Positions 15,150 to 22,475 of a stretch of DNA of 64,000 bases are shown piece after piece; positions within the stretch are counted from its first letter, which is position 1, and each line of letters opens with the position of its first letter. Made by a program: the position numbers and the translations under genes. This DNA is from Emticicia agri (lineage in GTDB: Bacteria; Bacteroidota; Bacteroidia; Cytophagales; Spirosomataceae). The notes under the pieces are model-generated. The model had not been told where the DNA came from. It saw nothing but the letters and a program-made list of their open reading frames with translations, and searched no databases. The stretch spans positions 1-64,000 of the forward strand of contig NZ_SEWF01000037.1 of assembly GCF_004168285.1 (NCBI RefSeq). The letters run 5' to 3'.

Positions 15150-16652
15150 TCAGTTTTTACGGTTTTTTCGCCACTGACTGGCATTGTTTACAGTTGTAGT
15201 GCCATTATCGGCTTTTTTCAATTTGTTTTTATTTTTTAGCAATTCTGCGGCTAATACAGCCACAATTTCCAGTTCGTTTTTATCTGCTTCTTCTTCCAAT
15301 ACTTCGGGCGTAAAGTATAAACTCACAAAACGGGTATCAAAATTACCGCTCACAAAGGCTTCATGGCGCAGGGCAAATTTACAAAAGGGTAGGGTAGTAA
15401 CTACACCTGTTATCTTAAATTCATCAATAGCCCGAATTATTTTTTCTATAGCTTCGGTGCGGTTATTACCATAGCTGATGAGCTTGGCTATCATAGGGTC
15501 ATAGTAAATTGGTATTTCCATCCCTTCTTCAATACCGTCATCAATCCGTATTCCGTTTCCTTGCGGACGCACGTAGGTTTGCAAGATACCCACATTGGGT
15601 AGAAAATTATTGGCAGGGTCTTCGGCACATACCCGTACTTCTATTGCGTGTCCTTTTATCTGTAAATCTTCCTGTTTAAAACTTAATGGCTTGCCCTCAG
15701 CTATATGAATCATTTCTTTTACGAGGTCAATACCTGTAATTAATTCTGTAACGGGATGCTCTACCTGCAAACGGGTATTCATTTCCAGGAAATAGAAGTT
15801 CAGGTTTTCATCTACAATAAACTCTACTGTACCTGCGCCATAATAATGACAAGCCTTCGCTACATTTACTGCACAAATGCCCATCGCTTCCCTGATTTCG
15901 GGGGTTAATATGGCCGAAGGTGCTTCTTCAATCAGTTTCTGGTGGCGACGCTGGATAGAACATTCCCGTTCGAAAAGATGCACTACATGGCCGTGCTGGT
16001 CGCCCATTATCTGTATTTCTATGTGTCTGGGCTGGCTGAAGTATTTTTCAATGAAACACGAGCCATTGCCAAATGCCGATAGGGCTTCGTCTGCAGCTCT
16101 ATCCATCTGTTCGTCAAATTCATCTTCTTTTTCTACTACACGCATGCCTTTTCCACCGCCTCCGGCACTGGCTTTTATCAGAATCGGATAACCGATTTCT
16201 GCAGCTTTGGCTTTCGCTGCCACACGGTCGGTAATGGCATCGGGTGTGCCGGGTACCATCGGAATGTCATAAGCAGCTACAGCATGTTTAGACGACAATT
16301 TATCGCCCATGATTTCGATAGATGCCGGTGAGGGTCCAATGAAGATAAGCCCTGCTTCTTTTACAGCTTTGGCAAAACCTGCATTTTCAGACAGAAATCC
16401 ATAACCCGGATGAATGGCATCTACCCCCAGACTTTTGGCTGCTGCTATGATATTATCGCTTGCTAAATATGATTCTTTAGAGGGTGGAGGACCAATACAC
16501 ACCGCTTCATCGGCATATTTTACGTGGGGAGCGTTTCTGTCAGCTTCCGAAAAAACGGCTACTGTACTGATGCCCATTTCACGGGCCGTCCGCATGACAC
16601 GAAGCGCAATTTCACCTCTGTTGGCTACAAGAATTTTTTTGATGGCTGGCAT
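15150..16652 (-). CDS. accC: Biotin carboxylase subunit of acyl-CoA carboxylase
   Basis: The 500-residue protein begins IKKILVANRGEIALRVMRTA and has IHPGYGFLSENAGFA, the ATP-grasp Gly-rich loop GGGGKGMRVV, FFLEMNTRLQVEHPVTEL and a biotin-carboxylase C-terminal domain (VRVCAEDPANNF). It carboxylates biotin on a carrier protein using ATP and bicarbonate in the cytoplasm. It lacks a biotinyl MKM domain, so it needs a separate BCCP. About 50 residues after the usual AccC end form a Lys/Asn-rich tail. No accB is adjacent, so it may serve propionyl- or another acyl-CoA carboxylase rather than acetyl-CoA carboxylase; the symbol is the family name. It is divergent from the alpha-oxoamine synthase gene. 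Confidence 0.9.
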   Translation of the reverse strand: MPAIKKILVANRGEIALRVMRTAREMGISTVAVFSEADRNAPHVKYADEAVCIGPPPSKESYLASDNIIAAAKSLGVDAIHPGYGFLSENAGFAKAVKEAGLIFIGPSPASIEIMGDKLSSKHAVAAYDIPMVPGTPDAITDRVAAKAKAAEIGYPILIKASAGGGGKGMRVVEKEDEFDEQMDRAADEALSAFGNGSCFIEKYFSQPRHIEIQIMGDQHGHVVHLFERECSIQRRHQKLIEEAPSAILTPEIREAMGICAVNVAKACHYYGAGTVEFIVDENLNFYFLEMNTRLQVEHPVTELITGIDLVKEMIHIAEGKPLSFKQEDLQIKGHAIEVRVCAEDPANNFLPNVGILQTYVRPQGNGIRIDDGIEEGMEIPIYYDPMIAKLISYGNNRTEAIEKIIRAIDEFKITGVVTTLPFCKFALRHEAFVSGNFDTRFVSLYFTPEVLEEEADKNELEIVAVLAAELLKNKNKLKKADNGTTTVNNASQWRKNRKN

Positions 16653-16778
16653 ATTGAAATCCTATCCTGTGGTTGGTATAGAACTACTAAGTAACAGTAA
16701 AATCCGGTTTAATTTTGAATATTTAATTAAAAATCTTGGACATTTTTCATAAAATACCCTATCATGCTTATAGACTGC

Positions 16779-16809
16779 TTGTTATCCATCTAAAATATTG
16801 ATACTTTTG
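16779..16809 (+). promoter_or_regulatory. Bacteroidota-type promoter for the alpha-oxoamine synthase gene
   Basis: TTG (16779-16781), a 20-bp spacer and TACTTTTG (16802-16809) match the -33 / TAnnTTTG -7 consensus. It is 77 bp before the chosen ATG at 16886, leaving a leader in a 230-bp divergent spacer. Confidence 0.5.
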
Positions 16810-16885
16810 TCGAAAAAATGAAGATTTCTTCATCATTTTATTGTTAATTAATCAGGCAACGAACAATTGCATTCCTCTTACCATA

Positions 16886-18148
16886 ATGGCGAAAGATATT
16901 TTTGATAAAACAATCAGCGATTTAGGGCATATCGGCACACAGGCAAAACTGCTTAACTCTCACCACTATTATTCATTTCCAAGACTTACAGGCGAATTAG
17001 GGCCTTATATGGAATTTAATGGCAAGCGTGTATTAAACTGGTCGTTAAATAATTACTTAGGGTTAGCCAATCATCCGGAAGTGCGTCAGGCAGACACAGA
17101 GGCAACAGCACAGTATGGATTAGCTTATCCGATGGGCGCCAGAATGATGACAGGTAATACTGAAATCCATGAGGCATTTGAAAAGGAATTGGCTGCTTAT
17201 GTAGGTAAAAAAGATTCTTTTCTATTGAATTACGGGTATCAGGGAGTAATGTCAGTAATTGAGTGTATCGTTGACCGTCGTGATGTGATTGTGTATGATG
17301 CTGAAAGCCATGCCTGTCTGATAGATGGTATCCGCTTACACAAAGCCAAAGGAGGCGAATATTACAAGTATGTGCATAACGATATGGACAGCCTTGAAAA
17401 AAACCTGATAAGAGCTACCAAACTGGCAGAAGAAAGAGGAGGCGGAATATTAGTAATTACCGAGGGAGTTTTTGGGATGTCAGGTAAAGTAGGTAGTCTG
17501 GACAAAATTGTTGAATTAAAGAAAAAATATAGTTTCCGTCTGTTGGTAGATGATGCACATGGTTTTGGCACAATGGGCGCTACCGGAGCAGGGGTACCTG
17601 AGCATTTTGGTGTGCAGGACGAAGTAGATTTACACTTCTGTACGTTTGCCAAATCAATGGCTGCTATCGGGGCATTTATTGCCGCTGACCCTGATGTGGT
17701 GATGTTTCTGAAATACAATATGCGTTCACAAACCTATGCCAAGGCATTGCCAATGCCTTATGTATTAGGCGGTATGAAACGTTTGGAACTTATCAAAAAT
17801 CACCCGGAATACAGAGAGCAACTCTGGACAATCGTACACGCTTTACAAGACGGTTTCCGTAAACGTGGTTTCGATATTGGCGATACTACTTCGCCTGTTA
17901 CTCCGGTTTTATTGCATGGCAATTATGACCTGCCAACGGTTACAAATCTGATTCGTGACCTGAGAGAAAACATGGGTATTTTCTGCTCGGTAATTATCTA
18001 TCCGGTAGTGCCAAAAGGCGTAATTATGCTGCGTATTATTCCTACGGCATCTCATACCTTAGAAGACGTAGAATACACGATGGATTGCTTTGAGAAAGTA
18101 CAGGCGAAATTACAGGCAGGCGAATATGCCCCCTTGACATTAGCTTAG
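16886..18148 (+). CDS. spt: Alpha-oxoamine synthase, probable serine palmitoyltransferase (sphingolipid/sulfonolipid synthesis)
   Basis: This PLP enzyme of 420 residues condenses an amino acid with an acyl-CoA. SHAC (His142), VDDAHGFG (221-228) and CTFAKSM with Lys256 as the PLP lysine are the family's active-site features. The family includes KBL, AONS and SPT. Absence of KBL/BioF-specific features and the Bacteroidota setting favour SPT (serine + palmitoyl-CoA), or the cysteate-using enzyme of capnine-type sulfonolipids. The ATG at 16886 gives the typical MAKDIFDK start; the TTG at 16841 is unlikely. A promoter lies upstream and a strong terminator follows. Confidence 0.8.
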   Translation: MAKDIFDKTISDLGHIGTQAKLLNSHHYYSFPRLTGELGPYMEFNGKRVLNWSLNNYLGLANHPEVRQADTEATAQYGLAYPMGARMMTGNTEIHEAFEKELAAYVGKKDSFLLNYGYQGVMSVIECIVDRRDVIVYDAESHACLIDGIRLHKAKGGEYYKYVHNDMDSLEKNLIRATKLAEERGGGILVITEGVFGMSGKVGSLDKIVELKKKYSFRLLVDDAHGFGTMGATGAGVPEHFGVQDEVDLHFCTFAKSMAAIGAFIAADPDVVMFLKYNMRSQTYAKALPMPYVLGGMKRLELIKNHPEYREQLWTIVHALQDGFRKRGFDIGDTTSPVTPVLLHGNYDLPTVTNLIRDLRENMGIFCSVIIYPVVPKGVIMLRIIPTASHTLEDVEYTMDCFEKVQAKLQAGEYAPLTLA

Positions 18149-18210
18149 TTTATATAGTAAAAAGGCCTTTTTTAGGGCCTATAGACAACATTCGGCATAC
18201 CAAAGCGTTA

Positions 18211-18240
18211 AAAAGTCAGGCATATACCTGACTTTTTGCT
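18211..18240 (+). terminator. Intrinsic terminator after the oxoamine synthase gene
   Basis: AAAAGTCAGG (18211-18220) pairs with CCTGACTTTT (18227-18236) around loop CATATA, followed by further T. It separates the synthase transcript from the histone-like gene. Confidence 0.75.
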
Positions 18241-18382
18241 TTTTTTTACAAAAAACAGCGTTTTTTGATGGTATTTTTTGTAGAAAAATTTGTAATTTTT
18301 GTCAATATGTCTAACTTGCAAGTAGATTATTTCGTATTTAAGTAGATAATTTCATTCATTAACCAAATCCGTTACAATTACT

Positions 18383-18559
18383 ATGAACAAGTACAAAGAA
18401 CTCAGTGACCTTGTTGCTTCTTTAGCAGGAGATTTTGACAAATTTTATGATAAAGGCAACAAAGCTGCTGGCACAAGAGTTAGAGCCGGAATGGCACAAC
18501 TGGCAGCCTGGGCAAAAGCTACAAGAGCCGAAGTACAGTCCATAAAGAATGGTCAATAA
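18383..18559 (+). CDS. Histone H1-like (Hc1-type) nucleoid protein, 58 aa
   Basis: ATG at 18383 opens a 58-codon frame beginning MNKYKELSDLVASLAGDFDK. The segment FYDKGNKAAGTRVRAGM is the hallmark of the short Hc1-like proteins that are almost universal in Bacteroidota and resemble chlamydial Hc1. They bind DNA non-specifically as small helical proteins, though their role is poorly known. A 17-bp hairpin terminator follows 24 bp after the stop. The spacer before it is AT-rich, with no clear promoter match. Confidence 0.85.
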   Translation: MNKYKELSDLVASLAGDFDKFYDKGNKAAGTRVRAGMAQLAAWAKATRAEVQSIKNGQ

Positions 18560-18582
18560 AACCACTTTTGTTTACAATTTTG

Positions 18583-18630
18583 TATAGAGAGATAAGCTCT
18601 GCTACTGAGCTTATCTCTCTATATTTTTTC
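18583..18630. terminator. 17-bp bidirectional terminator
   Basis: Arms 18583-18599 and 18607-18623 are perfectly complementary (core AGAGAGATAAGCTC). A T-run follows on the plus strand. It lies between the convergent histone-like and MaoC genes, and the MaoC stop falls within its right arm, so it probably serves both. Confidence 0.75.
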
Positions 18631-19026
18631 AGGGTGCATCAACGTTGCCAGACCTCTGATTGTACGTCTGGATGTTCCCTTAATAAACACCTCGCCTGTT
18701 ATCTGGGCCATGTGTTTTTCACGGTCAACGGTCATTACCGTAAATACTACTTCATAATCGGTATCTACAAACATCGGGAATAAATATTCAGTCTCCTGTT
18801 TCATATACACTGAGCCTTCGCCCGGGAACTCCATTCCTAAAATACGTGTGAAAACACTACTGCTCAGATGCCCGTGAATAATCGGACGTTTGAAACGGGT
18901 TTTAGCCGCATATTCAGGGTCTAAATGTAAAGGGTTTTTATCTCCGGTTACTTCGGCAAATTTCTGTACATCTTCCTGAGAAAAGCGGAATTCGTATTTG
19001 TAAGTATCTCCAATTTCTAAAAGCAT
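18619..19026 (-). CDS. MaoC-family (R)-enoyl-CoA hydratase
   Basis: The 135-residue hot-dog protein carries FAEVTGDKNPLHLDPEYA, then FKRPIIHGHLSSS, the hydratase-2 motif with catalytic Asp29 and His34. Such enzymes hydrate trans-2-enoyl-CoA to (R)-3-hydroxyacyl-CoA, linking fatty-acid oxidation to other lipid pathways. The start is set at the ATG giving MLLEIGDTYK (19024-19026); an upstream TTG would add ten residues without support. It faces the histone gene across a shared terminator. Substrate length cannot be told. Confidence 0.85.
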   Translation of the reverse strand: MLLEIGDTYKYEFRFSQEDVQKFAEVTGDKNPLHLDPEYAAKTRFKRPIIHGHLSSSVFTRILGMEFPGEGSVYMKQETEYLFPMFVDTDYEVVFTVMTVDREKHMAQITGEVFIKGTSRRTIRGLATLMHPEKI

Positions 19027-19098
19027 AAGAATGGGTTTATGAGAAATGAAGTGCAAATATAGGAATTCGGCTAATGAATTCTGACTTCACGGTTAAAA

Positions 19099-19252
19099 TG
19101 TGGCGCAAACGTCCCGTTCGCAGTAAGTATTGAAGAGCAGATGATTCCCTTTAAGTAAATCAGCGATTAGTAATAATTAGGTTTTAATTATTTCTAATAG
19201 AACTGATTGCAAAATGGCTTATAATCATGGCGAGCTGGAAGCTCGCGCCACA
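19099..19252. repeat. REPIN-like doublet with TGTGGCGC ends (154 bp)
   Basis: TGTGGCGC (19099-19106) and its complement GCGCCACA (19245-19252) bound the element. Next to each end is a hairpin: GCG-AACG/CGTT-CGC with loop TCC on the left, GCGAGCT/AGCTCGC with loop GGA on the right. The right copy reads as an inverted, diverged copy of the left, as in bacterial REP doublets. Confidence 0.5.
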
Positions 19253-19255
19253 ATT

Positions 19256-19293
19256 TAAAAAGGCGAACCAGTCCATAATCTTCTGGTTCGCCT
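19256..19293 (-). terminator. Terminator of the outer-membrane receptor gene
   Basis: AGGCGAACCAG (19261-19271) pairs with CTGGTTCGCCT (19283-19293). On the minus strand it comes 22 bp after the receptor stop and is followed by a T-run. Confidence 0.75.
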
Positions 19294-19314
19294 CTTAATA
19301 CGCTCAAAAATCAA

Positions 19315-21756
19315 TTAATTCTCGCCTCCCTGCACATCATCATTTCTGATGCCACGTTTGTTCTTTTTGATTGATTCTTTGAGTTTACCAAATTTATAAT
19401 TCAGGCTGAAATTGAATGTTCTGAAATAATTTCTCTGCTCATTGTATTGCAGGAAATCGGGGCCAAAAGAATCTCTTATGTTTCTTCTGAATTTATTGAA
19501 AGGATTATTGAAAGAGGCAGAAAACGACAATTTATCTTTTACTACATCTTTATTGACACTGGCCGAGTAGCCAAAAAAGTGATTAGTTTTTTCCTGAATA
19601 TTAATATTGGGACCATTATAATTGATATTGACATTCACACGCCAGTTTTTCTCTAATCTATAACCCGATGAAAGATTGGCACCATACATGAGCCCTTTAT
19701 TTTTGATGAGTTTACCATTAATGATACCCTCTGTCATAGCATAAGCCATTCTGGGGTTGATGCTCATGTTCCATTTTTTTGTAATAGGGTGGTTGAAATT
19801 GACCATAACCATTGGCAATAATTTGGCTTTACCCACATTGCCAAATGATGAGCGGGTAATTCCGGTGGCTGGGTCATAAACAATCACAGGGAAAAACATA
19901 TCTTTAATGAATGTATGACCTACACTGAGGCTGAAAGAACTTTTACCTGACCAGTTGTATCCTATATTAATATCATTGAGAACAGAGGGTCTCAGATTTG
20001 GATTACCTGTGCGTTCAAAATTTGGATTTGAGCGGTCAACGAAAGGATTGAGCTGATAAATATTAGGTCTTCTGATACGTTGGGTATAACCGAAATTCAG
20101 ACCGGATTTTTTAAATTTCCGGTTGATTGAAATCGTCGGAATGACATTAAAATAATTCTGACTTACTTTTGAATTGGTCGTAGCAAAGTTGGCATCCAGC
20201 ACCGTTTGTTCTACTCTAACACCCGCTTTGACACCCCATTTCTTGAAATTGTACTGATAGGTATTATAGATTCCGTAAATATTCTGCGTATTAGAGAATT
20301 TATTACTAAGCTCTTCTAAAATCTGATAATTATCGGTATCAGAATTATAGGTGCGATATTCAAAATTACTTTTATTATTTCTTAGAATACCTTTCATTCC
20401 GGCTTCTATCATCAGCTTTTTGATGGGATGAACGTAATCGACCTGTATGGTATGTTCTGAAAACAATTGGTCGTTTAGTTGACGATAATTGGGCAAATCA
20501 TAGTTGATACGCTCCGAAATGTTAATCACATTATCTTGTCCACTGTCAAAACCATAATATCTGTAAGAAAGGGTAAGTAAACGGTTTTTGTCTGCCTTAA
20601 AACCTAACTGATAGTTCAGCGCTGCATCAAAGCCGGATCCTGTGCCATCGCCTACATTATTCAGGTAATAGCGTTGTAAGATTTCACTGCCTTTTGTCAG
20701 ATCTGAGCTTTGGCTGCTTATGGCATCATTCCTGTTGCCGTTAATGTTAAATTGCCCTGAAATCAGGTTCAGACTATCTAACTCATAGCTTATCTCCAAG
20801 CCCAGGTATCCACTCTTGTTTTCCGATTTGTTAAACCCACGCTGGTCGAGTAGGGTCGAAGATTCGCCAAAAGTATTTCGGGTAAGAATAGTAGCAGTCT
20901 GAGGATTTTTATACAGATTGGCACCACCAAAAGCCGAGAGTCCCCATTTTCCGATTTTAGCCGAAAGCGACCCACCAATGCCAGGCCCACCCACAGGAAA
21001 ACGTTCGCTCACATTTAAACTGCCATTATACCCATTGGTAACATTCTTATTGGTAATAATATTGATAATACCTGAAAGCCCCTCAGCATCGTATTTGGAA
21101 GGGGGAGTGGTGATAACCTCAATGCGTTGGATAGAGGAGGCAGGCATACTTCTCAATATATCTTTATAGCTCCTTTCGACCATACTTGAGGGTTTACCGT
21201 TAATCAATATCCTGAAGTCGCTGTTTCCCTTCAGTTGTATATTATCTTCAGCATCGAGAGAAAGATAAGGCACTTTTCTCATCATATCCAATACACTGAA
21301 TACTTTGCTTTCGGGGTCAGCCTGTGTATCATAAGAAATACGGTCAACCTCTTGTTTCACTATTTGTTTAGTGGCACTCACTTTTACTTCTTTCAAACCA
21401 AGTGCTTCTTCAGTAATAAATATTTTACCCAAATTAAGTATAGTTTTAGTTGAATCTGACAAATCGGCCGACAATGTTTTTCCCTTATACCCAACCCCTG
21501 AGATGACGAGATAGTATTTAGCGGGTTTCAATCCGACAAACCTGAATGAACCATCTGCTTTAGAATAATCTACTTTTACAGATACATTTTTGTCTTTCAT
21601 AAGCGCAACCGTAATAAAATCAGGATTTTTCTGTGATAATGAATCGACAAGTACCCCGGTAATTTGCTGGCCTTTTGCGCCATTTTGCGCGTGAACATAA
21701 GTGCAGAGTAGCAAGCCTGCCAAAGCAAGCATGCAAGAAAGTAAGAGCTTTTTCAT
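19315..21756 (-). CDS. TonB-dependent receptor-like outer-membrane beta-barrel protein (OMP_b-brl_3 type)
   Basis: From the ATG at 21756 the protein has a signal peptide (MKKLLLSCMLALAGLLLCTY...HAQ), a carboxypeptidase-regulatory-like domain (QITGVLVDSLSQKNPDFITV), a plug domain (VFSVLDMMRKVPYLSLD, GKPSSMVERSYKDILRSMPA, VITTPPSKYDAEGLSGIINI) and a long C-terminal barrel rich in alternating aromatic residues. An in-frame TTG 45 bp upstream is less likely as a start. These receptors sit in the outer membrane; ligand and TonB dependence of this branch are unclear. No SusD or DUF4249 partner is adjacent, and it has its own terminator. Confidence 0.85.
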   Translation of the reverse strand: MKKLLLSCMLALAGLLLCTYVHAQNGAKGQQITGVLVDSLSQKNPDFITVALMKDKNVSVKVDYSKADGSFRFVGLKPAKYYLVISGVGYKGKTLSADLSDSTKTILNLGKIFITEEALGLKEVKVSATKQIVKQEVDRISYDTQADPESKVFSVLDMMRKVPYLSLDAEDNIQLKGNSDFRILINGKPSSMVERSYKDILRSMPASSIQRIEVITTPPSKYDAEGLSGIINIITNKNVTNGYNGSLNVSERFPVGGPGIGGSLSAKIGKWGLSAFGGANLYKNPQTATILTRNTFGESSTLLDQRGFNKSENKSGYLGLEISYELDSLNLISGQFNINGNRNDAISSQSSDLTKGSEILQRYYLNNVGDGTGSGFDAALNYQLGFKADKNRLLTLSYRYYGFDSGQDNVINISERINYDLPNYRQLNDQLFSEHTIQVDYVHPIKKLMIEAGMKGILRNNKSNFEYRTYNSDTDNYQILEELSNKFSNTQNIYGIYNTYQYNFKKWGVKAGVRVEQTVLDANFATTNSKVSQNYFNVIPTISINRKFKKSGLNFGYTQRIRRPNIYQLNPFVDRSNPNFERTGNPNLRPSVLNDINIGYNWSGKSSFSLSVGHTFIKDMFFPVIVYDPATGITRSSFGNVGKAKLLPMVMVNFNHPITKKWNMSINPRMAYAMTEGIINGKLIKNKGLMYGANLSSGYRLEKNWRVNVNINYNGPNINIQEKTNHFFGYSASVNKDVVKDKLSFSASFNNPFNKFRRNIRDSFGPDFLQYNEQRNYFRTFNFSLNYKFGKLKESIKKNKRGIRNDDVQGGEN

Positions 21757-22475
21757 GAGTTTTTTATTCGTTTTTTTATTTACAAGGCAATAGTTTTCCA
21801 TCAGGGCAAAATGCCCTTAAAATTTTCACTCATAACCATTTAAAGTCATGCAGTGAAGAACCTTTTATTAGTGATACAGTTTTGTGATTTTAAACTACGA
21901 CCCTACAAATATATAAAAAGGTACTTTGTAATGCAAGGTAATATGTAAATTAATTTATTGTGTTCATTTGGAAAGGGATACGAATTATTAGATGCCAATC
22001 AATGAAAAAAGTTACAGTGTAGCCCTTCATTTGCAATTATTGTTCTATTGAAAGTTGATAAAGCATTCTTTCTTGATGACGGCTATAACAATTGAGATTT
22101 TCAGGATATACCATATTAATCAAACATTTAAAAATAACGACTAAAAATTGTAACCTTATTACGTCATTCCTGTTTGAGCGCGATTAAAAATCATGCGAGT
22201 ATTTTTGATTTAGGGATTGGGTTATCAGATTTTTAATTGCGTGAGTTTGAATGATGGGCTGCTTTTTGGACGCCCAGTCCGGGTTACTTTTTGCAGCTAC
22301 AAAAAGTAACATCCCGGGATTATGGAAGAAAAAAAATATAAGACATAGCAGTGAATAGTGAACGATTCAAGCTAAAATTTAACTACACAGCAAGAAATCA
22401 TTCACCATCATTTTTAAAAAAGTTAAACAAATCACTATCTTAGCCCTCTGATAAAAACTATTCACCTAAAATTGT
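21757..22475. other. 719-bp intergenic region with GC-rich hairpin element
   Basis: No gene seen. Near 22278-22319 a compact hairpin is visible: GTTACTTTTTG (22283-22293) pairs with CAAAAAGTAAC (22300-22310), extended by TCCGGG and CCCGGGA outside. The stretch from about 22180 to 22330 is richer in G and C than the rest and looks like a small repeat element. The receptor and GH2 promoters lie at either side; a TATCTTAG box near 22436 is a weak -7 for GH2. Confidence 0.45.
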
